Assembly (NCBI GenBank): GCA_015222405.1
Contig: JADFVG010000014.1
Location: forward strand, 1-14,442
Reading direction: 5' to 3'
Source: Chloroflexota bacterium
GTDB lineage: Bacteria > Chloroflexota > Dehalococcoidia > E44-bin15
Length of the DNA stretch: 14,442 bases
Below the pieces are notes generated by a model. That model searched no databases. It saw only the letters and a program-made list of their open reading frames with translations, and was not told where the DNA came from. Position numbers and translations under genes: made by a program. This document shows positions 1-8,257 of this stretch, one piece after another (the first letter of the stretch is position 1; every line of letters starts with the position of its first letter).

Positions 1-2423
1 ACCGCCAGATTTCCAGTGCCATCCACGGCATCAATGCCATATACTTTTGCCCTGACAAAATTCACACCGCTTTCATCCCTGGCGCGCTCATAGTATCTGT
101 CGAAGTCCTTGCCATAGGTTCTGAGGTCCATGAAGAAGATAGTGATGTCCACAGGGATGGTGCTATGCTCCTTGGCAATAATGGCCTCTTTAATAGCGTA
201 AGTACAGCAAACGGAGGAGCAGTAGGGCCTATTATGTTTTTCGTCTCTTGAGCCGACACACTGAATGAACGCTATATTCTGTGGCGGAGTCAAATCCGAG
301 GGTCGGAGTAAAGTCCCCTGGAATGGCCCAGAGGCGCTTAAGATGCGTTCAAATTCAAGGCTGGTCACCACATTGGGAAATCTCCTATACCCCAGCTCAT
401 ACTGGACTGAAGGATCGAAGAGCTCATATCCAGGGGCAAGGAGAATGGAGCCAACATCGAGCTCCACAGTTTCGTCTTGCATCTTATGGTCAATGGCTTC
501 GGCTTTGCAGGCGGCGACGCACTGCAAACATTCGGAGCAAATTCCGCAGTTGAGGCACCTCTCCGCTTCCTGAAGCGCCATCTCTTCAGTGAAGCCCAGC
601 TCCACCTCATCGAAGCTGCTTCGCCTCCTTTCCAGATCGATAGCTGGCATTTGCATCCGGGGTTTCCTCGGCTCTCCCAAGGGGAGACTGCTCAAATCAG
701 GAGGTTCAACCTCTTCTTCCATCTCTCTTCCCTGCCTCAAATCCTCCCCTTTGAGGTATCTGGTGATGGAAACTGCCACCCTGTTTCCCGCTGCCACTGC
801 TTCAATGGCTATCCCAGGTCCAGTTTGGGCATCCCCCCCGGCGAAAACACCAGGTCGGCTAGTGGCAAGGGTGATAGGATCGACATCTATCAAGCCCCTT
901 CTGCTAAGCGCTATCCCTGAGCCTTCGAGGAAAGACACATCGGGGGCTTGACCAATAGCAGGGATAACCATATCCACTTCTATATCAAACTCCGAACCCG
1001 GAATAGGTACAGGTCTCCTTCTGCCAGAGGCATCTGGTGCTCCCAACTCCATTCGAACGCACCTTATACCCACCACCTTTCCATCCTCGATCAGAACCTC
1101 TGTTGGGGCAACCAAATACTGTATTTCAACCCCTTCAGCTAAAGCCGCCTCTATCTCCTCATCGCTTGCTGGCATCTCCACCCTAGACCTGCGATAGAGA
1201 ATGAGAACCTTCTGGGCGCCCAAGCGAAGTGCACCCCTGGCTGCATCCATAGCTGCATTGCCGCCGCCAATTATGGCAACCTTCCTCCCAAGCTTCACCT
1301 CCTTCCCCAAATTCATTTCCCTCAAGAATGCCACCCCATGAACTATACCATCAGCATGCTCCCCAGGGATGCCAAGCTCCAAGCTCCTGTGAGCACCGAC
1401 TGCAATAAACACCGCTTTGAACCCCCGGGCGAAGAGGTCATCCAAGGTCAAGTCCTTGCCTATGGGGGTATTGGTCTTTATCTCGACGCCCGTGCGCTTA
1501 ATAGCTTCAATCTCTTCTTCCAATACCCTCTTGGGAAGGCGGTATTCAGGTATTCCCACATATAGCATCCCGCCAACAACAGGCAAAGCCTCAAACACAG
1601 TCACCCCATATCCTTCCTTCGCCAGTTGATAAGCGGCAGTAAGCCCTGCGGGGCCGGAGCCGATAATGGCAACCCTCTCATCTTTCCTCTCTGTCTCCAC
1701 CTGAGGGGGAAGCTCATCTTTAACTTGATCCGCTATGAACCGCTTGATGTTTGCGATAGCCAGGGGTTCATCGAGAAGTGCCCTGTTACATTTAGATTCA
1801 CAAGGGTGGGGACAGATCCTCCCCAACACTCCCGGCAGGGGAAGGTTCTCCTTGATCAGTTCTAAAGCTTCTTTATACTTCCCTTTAGAAGTAAGAGCTA
1901 CGTATCCCTGGACATTTACTTGTGCAGGGCAAGCTCTCACGCATGGAGGTCTCTCCTTCTTGTCAATGGTGAAAATGCTGGGGACTGCCTGAGGATAGGG
2001 TATGTATATTGCCTTTCTCTTGGTTAACCCCTGGTCAAATTCACTATCGACCTCTACAGGGCAAACCTGAGCGCATTCACCACAGCCGGTGCACTTATCC
2101 ACATTGATATATCGTGACTTCTTCAGGATCCTGACTTTAAATCTCCCCGGTTCTCCTGAGACCCCTTCTAACTCAGCGTTGGTTATAAGCTGAATGTTGA
2201 GGTGCCTTCCCGCTTCAACCAGCTTGGGAGAGAGGATGCACATGGAGCAATCGTTGGTGGGAAAAGTTTTGTCAAGCTGCGCCATAACTCCGCCGATGGC
2301 GGGGGATTTCTCCAAAAGATAAACATAGTAGCCCGATTCAGCTAAATCGAGGGCTGCCTGGACCCCGCCTATCCCTCCCCCCACTACCAGCACTGCTCCT
2401 ACATATCCATCTCTTGCCACCAT
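1..2423 (-). CDS. hdrA: HdrA-like flavoprotein with an inserted GltD/NADPH-oxidoreductase module (3' end outside window)
   Basis: The reading frame is open from an ATG at 2423 (GGGAGAG Shine-Dalgarno just upstream) to the window edge, so about 807 residues are visible and the C-terminus is missing. Residues 1-150 are the start of HdrA: a dinucleotide-binding GGGIGG (15-20), the HdrA-type NDCSMC (57-62) and a ferredoxin motif with C111, C114, C117 and C121. Residues about 161-560 are a full GltD-like unit: Cys 161, 165, 204, 208 and 212 for the N-terminal clusters, an FAD-binding GSGPAG (255-260), a second nucleotide-binding GGGNAA (386-391) expected to hold NADPH, and GGDA at 529-532. From about 610 the HdrA sequence resumes, with six Cys between 623 and 639, then C722, C735, C739 and C740. 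The fold suggests electron exchange between NAD(P)H and Hdr iron-sulfur centres. It follows hdrC after 48 nt. The family assignment is firm; the electron donor and acceptor are inferred. Confidence 0.9.
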   Translation of the reverse strand, partial: MVARDGYVGAVLVVGGGIGGVQAALDLAESGYYVYLLEKSPAIGGVMAQLDKTFPTNDCSMCILSPKLVEAGRHLNIQLITNAELEGVSGEPGRFKVRILKKSRYINVDKCTGCGECAQVCPVEVDSEFDQGLTKRKAIYIPYPQAVPSIFTIDKKERPPCVRACPAQVNVQGYVALTSKGKYKEALELIKENLPLPGVLGRICPHPCESKCNRALLDEPLAIANIKRFIADQVKDELPPQVETERKDERVAIIGSGPAGLTAAYQLAKEGYGVTVFEALPVVGGMLYVGIPEYRLPKRVLEEEIEAIKRTGVEIKTNTPIGKDLTLDDLFARGFKAVFIAVGAHRSLELGIPGEHADGIVHGVAFLREMNLGKEVKLGRKVAIIGGGNAAMDAARGALRLGAQKVLILYRRSRVEMPASDEEIEAALAEGVEIQYLVAPTEVLIEDGKVVGIRCVRMELGAPDASGRRRPVPIPGSEFDIEVDMVIPAIGQAPDVSFLEGSGIALSRRGLIDVDPITLATSRPGVFAGGDAQTGPGIAIEAVAAGNRVAVSITRYLKGEDLRQGREMEEEVEPPDLSSLPLGEPRKPRMQMPAIDLERRRSSFDEVELGFTEEMALQEAERCLNCGICSECLQCVAACKAEAIDHKMQDETVELDVGSILLAPGYELFDPSVQYELGYRRFPNVVTSLEFERILSASGPFQGTLLRPSDLTPPQNIAFIQCVGSRDEKHNRPYCSSVCCTYAIKEAIIAKEHSTIPVDITIFFMDLRTYGKDFDRYYERARDESGVNFVRAKVYGIDAVDGTGNLA

Positions 2424-2471
2424 GTCATTCTCTCCCTTTGGTAGATATCGCCTTTCGACTTACTTTGGACA

Positions 2472-2948
2472 TCAGACTTTGGTTTTCAATCCCTTCAAGG
2501 CCTCCTCCGCGAGCTTCGCCGGCTCCAATTCCATCTCCTCAGATTTGCGATCCACTACGGAGCTTACCATTTGGTGCCTCAGCCTCTGCGAGAAGGTATC
2601 AATATCCTTTATCCGATTGGCAAAGGAAGGATGCACATAGCCCTCCCGCACTGCCATATTCCTCAAAGCCTTCATCACATCGGCGAAATTGACATTCTGA
2701 GGGCAATGAGCCTGACAGGTATAACAGAGGGAGCAGAGCCAGATAAGGTTAGAAGAGAGGACCTCTTCCCTCATCCCTAAAAGAACCATGTGGATGATTC
2801 TTCTGGGATTGTATTCAGGATCGATCTCTGAGACGGGACAGCCGGCGGTGCAAAGCCCACAGGCAAAACAGAGCTTTATATTCTCCCCTCCCGGCTCTTC
2901 GGCGACCTCATATTTGAATTTGGTGTCGAGGTTGTTCAGTGTAATCAT
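2472..2948 (-). CDS. hdrC: HdrC-like iron-sulfur subunit
   Basis: This 158-residue protein has two CxxCxxCxxxCP motifs (C27, C30, C33, C37 and C72, C75, C78, C82), each expected to bind one [4Fe-4S] cluster. The spacing and the alpha-helical stretch between them match the HdrC family. HdrC normally passes electrons between HdrA and HdrB, but no HdrB is seen here, so its partner may be encoded beyond the left edge or replaced by another subunit. There is no membrane segment, so it is cytoplasmic. The ATG at 2948 follows a purine-rich GAGGGGGAAGGA. The gene lies 15 nt after metF and 48 nt before the large HdrA fusion, which indicates co-transcription. Length is normal for the soluble HdrC type. 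Confidence 0.9.
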   Translation of the reverse strand: MITLNNLDTKFKYEVAEEPGGENIKLCFACGLCTAGCPVSEIDPEYNPRRIIHMVLLGMREEVLSSNLIWLCSLCYTCQAHCPQNVNFADVMKALRNMAVREGYVHPSFANRIKDIDTFSQRLRHQMVSSVVDRKSEEMELEPAKLAEEALKGLKTKV

Positions 2949-2963
2949 TCCTTCCCCCTCGCA

Positions 2964-3854
2964 TTATAGTCCGGCAGCTGCCAGGATCTCGGGAACCAAT
3001 TCCTCCCTCCCGATAGCCATGATGTGAACCCCATCACATATAGCCTGTTCCTTTATCTGCCTTATCAGGCGTCCTGCAATCTCGATCCCTTTCTCTAACC
3101 CTTTTCCCTTGGGAGCTGAAGCAAGTTCGTCTATCAGCTCTTCAGGCACATAGATCCCGGGGACGCTTTCGTTCATAAATCTTGCCATCCTAGCTCCAAC
3201 CAGAAGCACAATCCCAGCCAGAATCTTGGTGTTCTTGTCCAGCTTGCGGGCATATTCCATGAACTTTCTGAAGTTATCCAAATCGTAGATTGCCTGTGTC
3301 TGGCAAAATTGTATCCCTGCCTGAACCTTCTTTTCGAATTTAATGAGCTGGGGCTCGATGGGATCAGCATCTGGAGTCACACAGGCACCGACGCAAAACT
3401 CAACTGCTCCGTCAAGTTCGTTTCCCGCAATGTCCCACCCCGATTCCAGGGTATGCACCGTGTGAAGCAGCTGCACGGAATCGAGATCGAAGACAGCTTT
3501 TGCTTCTTTGTGATCTCCCACGGTGATGGAGTCCCCGGTAAGGCACAGGACATTTCTTATCCCCCTAGCGTAGGCGAAAAGGAGGTCAGCCTGAAGTGCC
3601 AAGCGATTGCGGTCACGGCAGGTCATCTGGAAAACAGGCTCGCCGCCGTGCTCTTTGATGAGGAGGCAGGTTCCCAACGAAGGGAAGCGCATCACGGAAC
3701 TTTGATTATCGGTCACATTGAGGGCATCCACACGCTCCTTGAGGAGGTCAATATGATGAATCATCTTCTCCAGGTTTGTCCCTTTAGGAGGTCCAACCTC
3801 ACCGGTTATTACGAACTTCCCTGAGTTGAGCACTTCCCTGAATGGTATCGCCAT
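2964..3854 (-). CDS. metF: Methylenetetrahydrofolate reductase (MetF), MetV-associated copy
   Basis: MetF is a flavin-containing TIM barrel that reduces 5,10-methylene-THF to 5-methyl-THF. The protein is 296 residues, normal for the family. Visible family signatures are TGEVGPP near the N-terminus (E19 sits where the catalytic Glu is expected), NVTDNQS, MTCRDRNR, CLTGDS followed by GDH, and the C-terminal GVHIMAI. I chose the ATG at 3854 because TAGGAGGGG lies just upstream, at the stop codon of metV. A longer frame reaches 3992, but it would overlap metV by about 128 nt and adds 46 residues unlike any MetF. The neighbours MetV, MvhD and Hdr subunits indicate the acetogen-type reductase that takes electrons through iron-sulfur partners rather than directly from NADH. 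This is known of the family; the exact complex is inferred. Confidence 0.93.
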   Translation of the reverse strand: MAIPFREVLNSGKFVITGEVGPPKGTNLEKMIHHIDLLKERVDALNVTDNQSSVMRFPSLGTCLLIKEHGGEPVFQMTCRDRNRLALQADLLFAYARGIRNVLCLTGDSITVGDHKEAKAVFDLDSVQLLHTVHTLESGWDIAGNELDGAVEFCVGACVTPDADPIEPQLIKFEKKVQAGIQFCQTQAIYDLDNFRKFMEYARKLDKNTKILAGIVLLVGARMARFMNESVPGIYVPEELIDELASAPKGKGLEKGIEIAGRLIRQIKEQAICDGVHIMAIGREELVPEILAAAGL

Positions 3855-3864
3855 CTTCCCCCTC

Positions 3865-4521
3865 CTATGCCTGTAAGGCTTCGACTTTGCCAGGTCTTGT
3901 AACCGCCTGGAAATTTCGAGGTGGGTAATATTTTCGCATGAGATCCAGCCTACCCTGTTTCTCCAGCCTTCGGTAGATAAGAGTCCAGGCACAATCCTTT
4001 TCTGGGTCTACTTCGCACTTCCCTCTCTTCGTGCCGCCGCAGGGGCCGTTGAGAAGCCCTTTGGCGCAGCGCACTACGGGGCAAATGCCTCCTGTCTCAC
4101 CCAAAAGGCAATCCCCACAAGCCCTACACGTCTCAACCCACACCCCTTCTCTTTCTGGCATCCCGACAAACTTCGTATTCAAGGCGGGGTAAACTGGCGT
4201 CTCCTCAAAGACCTCAGCGATTGTCTGCACCCCAGCTCCGCACCCCAAAGAAAGAATTGCCTCCACCTCCTGAACCTTATCCCTCAATTCCTCCACCATC
4301 TCTCTCTCGCACTGCCTCTCAATCGTAACCTCTGAGGTCAAAAGTTCATTCCCATCTTTTCCGAAGGCGAGCCTGAGCTGGGAGGAAAGTATCCCTACCT
4401 CCTTCTCCCCTCCAGCCCAGCAGATGGTGACACAGGTGCCACATCCCACTATCAGAATCCTTTTGTATCCCGCTATCATCTCTTTTATTTCCTCAAGGGG
4501 CTTCCTTTCCGCCACGATCAT
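3865..4521 (-). CDS. metV: MetV-type cysteine-rich partner of MetF
   Basis: This 218-residue protein corresponds to the 'methylenetetrahydrofolate reductase C-terminal' family (MetV), a zinc/iron-sulfur protein that binds MetF in acetogens. The N-terminal half has a small Rossmann-like segment with GCGTC (26-30), C34, C71 and GCG at 93-95. The C-terminal half is Cys-rich: C132, C135, C138, C147, C152, C161, C169 and C177, with NGPCGG around 158-163, a family hallmark. It overlaps the end of mvhD by 4 nt (ATGA) and is followed by metF after 10 nt, so translation is probably coupled. Its likely role is to pass electrons from MvhD/Hdr to the MetF flavin. The assignment is strong; the number and type of metal centres cannot be told from sequence alone. 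Confidence 0.88.
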   Translation of the reverse strand: MIVAERKPLEEIKEMIAGYKRILIVGCGTCVTICWAGGEKEVGILSSQLRLAFGKDGNELLTSEVTIERQCEREMVEELRDKVQEVEAILSLGCGAGVQTIAEVFEETPVYPALNTKFVGMPEREGVWVETCRACGDCLLGETGGICPVVRCAKGLLNGPCGGTKRGKCEVDPEKDCAWTLIYRRLEKQGRLDLMRKYYPPRNFQAVTRPGKVEALQA

Positions 4522-4940
4522 CTTTGCGGCCCTCCATTCTTAATCGGTGTTGGTCCCAGTCCTTTTAGTCTCTCAGTCATTTCGCTCACCTCTTGGGCAA
4601 ACTTGTGAGCCATCTCCGGCGCAAGATTGACCATCCTGACACGCTCGCCATCTATGCCACTTTCCTTGAGCAAGATTTCCGCATACTTCACCCTTTCCCT
4701 TGCTCTGGTATTCCCCGTGAGATGACGACAAGCTTCCTCCTGGCATCCCATTACCAGCACCCCATCGGCGCCTTTTTCAAATGCCTTCAAGATATGCAGC
4801 ACATCCACCCTTCCGGCACAGGGGACTCGAATAACTCTCACATTATCCGGATAGTAAAGCCTTATCTTCCCAGCTCTATCGGCTGCTGCACAAGCCGAGT
4901 TCTCACAGCAGAAAGCAACGATCTTATTATTCCCTCCCAT
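4518..4940 (-). CDS. mvhD: MvhD/FlpD-family [2Fe-2S] electron-transfer subunit
   Basis: The protein has 140 residues and matches the MvhD (FlpD) family, the small subunit that links an electron donor such as a hydrogenase or formate dehydrogenase to HdrA. Conserved features are FCCENSAC (C11, C12, C17), VPCAGRVD (C41), a GADGVLVMGC segment ending at C66, and C71; four of these are expected to ligate a [2Fe-2S] cluster. The ATG at 4940 follows AGGAG at a good distance and lies 2 nt after the stop of the QmoB-like HdrA. That order mimics QmoB proteins, in which an HdrA domain and MvhD are fused. No hydrogenase or formate dehydrogenase gene is present in the window, so MvhD probably serves MetV/MetF instead. 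Confidence 0.9.
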   Translation of the reverse strand: MGGNNKIVAFCCENSACAAADRAGKIRLYYPDNVRVIRVPCAGRVDVLHILKAFEKGADGVLVMGCQEEACRHLTGNTRARERVKYAEILLKESGIDGERVRMVNLAPEMAHKFAQEVSEMTERLKGLGPTPIKNGGPQR

Positions 4941-4942
4941 GC

Positions 4943-6592
4943 TTATTCTCCTATCGCTTCGACTTCGGCAAGGATTTGTTCATCAGTATAGCCCTCAAAA
5001 TCTATCGCCTTTGCCGGACAGATGGCTGCGCAGATGCCACATCCTTCGCAGGCGAGGTCATAGATTTGGGCCACCTCCTTCTCAGTATTCACTCGAACCA
5101 ATCGAATTGCGCCATGAGGACAGACGCGGATGCAAGTGAGGCACGCGCGACACTTATCAGGGTCTACCCTTACCTTCTCTGCCTCGACTATCGCCTTTCC
5201 TGAAGCCAAAAGCTCGCAGACGCCCATAACTGCAGATGCAACATCCATCGAAGCCCGAGAAATATCCAAATCCCCCCGACAGGCTCCAACTAAAAATATT
5301 CCCTTCCTCCCGGAGTCAACCGGATAGAGATATACATTCTCATTTTGGTAGAATCCCTGGGAATCAAGCCCTATATTCAAAATAGAACTTAACGCCTCGG
5401 TCCCCTCAGGAGGCAAACCTTTTTCTTCAACCACTAGAATGTCGCAAGAAAGCGATATCTCTTCCCCGAGCAGGACATCCTTCGCCTCGACCTTAACTCG
5501 GCCATCTTCCTCGGAGATCTGAGGCTTTTTCTCAAACTTCAAAAATGCTATCCCTGTAGCTCTTGCCTCCCGATAAAGCTTCTCTGCCCCGTCACTATCC
5601 ACCTTCAGGTTCCTGCAAAAGACATAGGCTTCGCTCCCCCACTTCTCTTTAACTGCTAAAGCATTGTTTAAAACCAAGAGGGTAGCAAGGCGAGAACTTT
5701 CATCGGAGACATCAAGGATGAAGCCAATGGTCTCAGGCTTTCGCTCCAGTTTTTCTGGGGCTTGAAGAATTTCAATGAGGTTCCGTTGTGAAATGATATT
5801 AACGCTGGGTCTAAGTTCAAAATCCCGAGGTAAAATTCCAGCCCTATATCCGGTAGCGAAGATAATGGCTCCAAAGCTTCGGGGGAATTCCTCTCCCCCT
5901 CTCCTTATCCTTACAGTGAAGTTCCCTACTTCTCCTTCCACCCTTGTTACTTCAGCAGAGGTTAGAACCTCGATGTTTTTACCTTCCTCTATTGCCCTTG
6001 TCATCGAGCCGAGCATCTCTTTTGGGCTTGCCCCCAGTCCGTAGAAGCCTTCAAGCTCACTGAGCTTCCCCCCTAAGGCTGAGCCTTTTTCTACCAAGGT
6101 TGCTCTAAGCCCAAGCTGTGAAAGCTCAAGAGTTGATTCCATCCCAGAGAATCCTCCGCCAACCACTAGAACCTCTTGGTTTACCGGAACCTCCTTTCTT
6201 TCCAGAGGCTGAAGCAACCGAGCTTTGTTTATAGCCATTCTCAGCAGCTCCAGCGCCTTCCCGGTGACATCCTCTTTATGAGCCCAGGAACATTGCTCCC
6301 TGATATTTGCTATAGAAAGAAAATTGGGGTTAAGTCTAAGGCTTTCTAGAAGCCGCATGAAATTATGCTCACATAACTCCGGTGAGCAAGCAGCGATTAC
6401 CACCCTGTTTATATCCTCGCTCAGGATTCTTGAGGCTAGTGCCTTTCCTCCTTCTTCAAGGCATAGATTGTGGCTTATATCTACAAAGGCAACACCTTCA
6501 AGCTTCTCTAAATTTCCCCTAATTTTGGGGAAATCTATGTTCCTCAGACTTCCCCCACAGTCGCAGAGGAAAATGCCTATCTTGACTTGCAT
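4943..6592 (-). CDS. HdrA-like flavoprotein, QmoB type, with C-terminal 2x[4Fe-4S] domain
   Basis: This 549-residue protein has an N-terminal HdrA/QmoB domain (residues 1-130: C10, C12, C44, C69, C74, then NIREQCSWAH with C101), an FAD-binding GGGFSG (145-150), and a C-terminal double-ferredoxin domain (C481, C484, C487, C491 and C515, C518, C521, C525). The flavin domain is divergent. Where canonical HdrA has an NDCxxC cluster motif soon after the FAD site, this protein has GFYGLGASPKEM (182-193) with no Cys. It may therefore bind FAD without the flavin-proximal cluster. The ATG at 6592 follows GGAGG and overlaps the preceding gene by 16 nt; mvhD starts 2 nt after it. It is probably an electron hub between MvhD and ferredoxin. 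The family is clear; the QmoB comparison is by eye. Confidence 0.88.
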   Translation of the reverse strand: MQVKIGIFLCDCGGSLRNIDFPKIRGNLEKLEGVAFVDISHNLCLEEGGKALASRILSEDINRVVIAACSPELCEHNFMRLLESLRLNPNFLSIANIREQCSWAHKEDVTGKALELLRMAINKARLLQPLERKEVPVNQEVLVVGGGFSGMESTLELSQLGLRATLVEKGSALGGKLSELEGFYGLGASPKEMLGSMTRAIEEGKNIEVLTSAEVTRVEGEVGNFTVRIRRGGEEFPRSFGAIIFATGYRAGILPRDFELRPSVNIISQRNLIEILQAPEKLERKPETIGFILDVSDESSRLATLLVLNNALAVKEKWGSEAYVFCRNLKVDSDGAEKLYREARATGIAFLKFEKKPQISEEDGRVKVEAKDVLLGEEISLSCDILVVEEKGLPPEGTEALSSILNIGLDSQGFYQNENVYLYPVDSGRKGIFLVGACRGDLDISRASMDVASAVMGVCELLASGKAIVEAEKVRVDPDKCRACLTCIRVCPHGAIRLVRVNTEKEVAQIYDLACEGCGICAAICPAKAIDFEGYTDEQILAEVEAIGE

Positions 6593-7827
6593 CTCTGCAA
6601 AACCTCCGTTGCTTTTTCCGCTGCCGAGATTCCATGGGCAATTGAATCAGGGATATCCTTGGGACCATGACAAGCCCCGGCAAGGAAGATCCCCTCCACA
6701 TTGGTTTTGTTAGAATCAATGGGGCTTCTTGCATCGAAAAAGCCATGGTCGTCTAAGTTTATGCCTAAAACTCTTGCCAAATCCCAGGAATCCTTTCTGG
6801 GAACTATGCCCACCGAGAGGACGACGAGGTTAAAGGTCTCTCGGTCAATCTTTCCTCCCACAATATTCTCGAATCTTACCTCAAGCGCTCCGGAAGGGTT
6901 CTCCAGAATTTCAACCGGTACCCCTCGAATGAATCGGACCGTTTCCTTACACCCTTCATAGAAATCGACAAAGCCCTTTCCGGCATTTTGAAGGTCGATA
7001 TAAAAGATTGTCACCTCAGCATCCGGATTTTGATATTTGATAAGTTGAGCAAACCGCATGGCATATTTGCAGCATACCTGAGAACAATAACAATGTTCTT
7101 CATTCCTTGAGCCTACACATTGGATGAAAGCAACTTTTTGGGGCTCTTTTCCGTTTGAAGGAAGCCTAAGGGAACCCTCATGGCTAAAGATCTTTTCAAG
7201 GTCGAGGCCCGTTAAAACATTGGGGTATCTGCCATAACCTAAAGGGCCGACCTCCCGGGCATCGAAGACCTCAAAGCCGGTGGCGACGATGATTGCGCCA
7301 ACACTCAGCTCTTGTCTTTTTGCTCCCCGGTCAAGATCTATAGCGTTTACAGGGCATTTCTCATAACAAAGGTTGCAATCTTCCCCTTTAAAGCGAAGGC
7401 ACCGAGATTCATCGAGGATGTAGGAAAGGGGAACTGCCTCGGGAGAAGGTGAACAGATCGCCTGCGGCTCAGCAGGACAGACCTCAGCACAGAGCCCACA
7501 GGCAATACACCTTTCCGAGTCGATATATTGGGGCTTTTGCCAAACCTCGACCTGGAAATTGCCAACCTCGCCGGCCACCCCCATCACCGTTGAATTAGTC
7601 AAGATTGAGATTCGGGGGTGAGTTGCCACCTCACTGAGCTTTTGGGGAATGAGGCAGACAGAGCATTTAGTGCAAACCTCTGTTGCTTTACAGCAAAAAG
7701 AAGCAACTTGCCCTCCTATTGCTGCTTCTTTTTCTATTAAGTATACTCTGAAGCCACTATCAGCTAATCCTAATGCTGCGGTTATTCCAGCTGTGCCACC
7801 ACCGATAACTAGAACATGCTTATTCAA
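6577..7827 (-). CDS. HdrA-like flavoprotein, QmoA type
   Basis: The 416-residue protein resembles QmoA and the core of HdrA in size and layout. It has FAD-binding GGGTAGI (9-15), a Cys-rich segment C45, C46, C52, C55, C58, a ferredoxin motif C107, C110, C113, C117, a further group C143, C151, C154, C158, and the HdrA hallmark CVGSRNEEH followed by C246, C248, C252 and C253. A second flavin-site GACHG lies at 385-389. Unlike full HdrA it lacks the N-terminal 130-residue domain and the C-terminal ferredoxin, both of which are present in the next gene. The start is a TTG at 7827, supported by AAAAAGGACGG just upstream; no in-frame ATG lies near. It follows the response regulator after 25 nt and overlaps the next gene by 16 nt. 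It is cytoplasmic and probably carries FAD and several [4Fe-4S] clusters. Confidence 0.88.
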   Translation of the reverse strand: MNKHVLVIGGGTAGITAALGLADSGFRVYLIEKEAAIGGQVASFCCKATEVCTKCSVCLIPQKLSEVATHPRISILTNSTVMGVAGEVGNFQVEVWQKPQYIDSERCIACGLCAEVCPAEPQAICSPSPEAVPLSYILDESRCLRFKGEDCNLCYEKCPVNAIDLDRGAKRQELSVGAIIVATGFEVFDAREVGPLGYGRYPNVLTGLDLEKIFSHEGSLRLPSNGKEPQKVAFIQCVGSRNEEHCYCSQVCCKYAMRFAQLIKYQNPDAEVTIFYIDLQNAGKGFVDFYEGCKETVRFIRGVPVEILENPSGALEVRFENIVGGKIDRETFNLVVLSVGIVPRKDSWDLARVLGINLDDHGFFDARSPIDSNKTNVEGIFLAGACHGPKDIPDSIAHGISAAEKATEVLQRCKSR

Positions 7828-7852
7828 TTCCGTCCTTTTTGTAGTAACAAAT

Positions 7853-8257
7853 TTAGCTTATCTTTTCCAGCATTTTCTCTACTCGAGCCAGCAGTTCGTC
7901 AGGATTGAAGGGCTTGTGTAGGTAGTCATCCGCCTCCGTCGTCATCCCCTCTCGGATAGAGAGGTGCCTCTGTTCTCTATCGTCGGGATAGACAGTTAGC
8001 ATCAACACAGGGATGTTGGCAAACGCGTGGTATTTGTGAAGAGTTTTGAGTTCCCTGCAAATCTCAAATCCAGTCCTACCGGGCATTATTACGTCTAAAA
8101 TAATCAAGTCAGGCTTTTCCTCCATTACCTTTCGCAAACCTTCCTCGCCATCCAATGCAGTAATCACTTGATAGGACTTGCTTTCAAGCACCTTCTTCAC
8201 GATCATATGCACATTAGGGTCATCATCGATGGAAAGGATCTTAACTTGTTTCTGCAT
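7853..8257 (-). CDS. Single-domain response regulator (CheY-like receiver)
   Basis: A receiver domain of 134 residues with no output domain. The acidic pair D11/D12, phospho-acceptor D55 (in LIILDVIMPG), T88 and K115 (in HKPF) are all present, so it should be phosphorylated normally. I chose the ATG at 8257 because GGAGGGAAAG lies immediately upstream; the frame continues 7 codons further to 8278 but without a better ribosome site. It lies 101 nt after the histidine kinase gene and 25 nt before the QmoA-like gene, so it is most likely the kinase's partner and part of the same transcript. With no DNA-binding domain it cannot itself act as a standard transcription factor. It may relay phosphate to another protein or bind a partner directly. 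Confidence 0.9.
   Translation of the reverse strand: MQKQVKILSIDDDPNVHMIVKKVLESKSYQVITALDGEEGLRKVMEEKPDLIILDVIMPGRTGFEICRELKTLHKYHAFANIPVLMLTVYPDDREQRHLSIREGMTTEADDYLHKPFNPDELLARVEKMLEKIS

Noticed and set aside
62..610. Short minus-strand frames at 62-259 and 365-610
   Set aside because: They lie in a different frame from the continuous HdrA-GltD frame that covers this whole stretch without a stop.
3309..3824. 171-codon plus-strand frame
   Set aside because: It lies opposite metF, has no family resemblance, and appears to be a shadow frame of the real gene.
3855..3992. 46-residue N-terminal extension of metF to 3992
   Set aside because: It overlaps metV almost entirely, has no ribosome site, is unlike MetF proteins, and a strong Shine-Dalgarno precedes the ATG at 3854.
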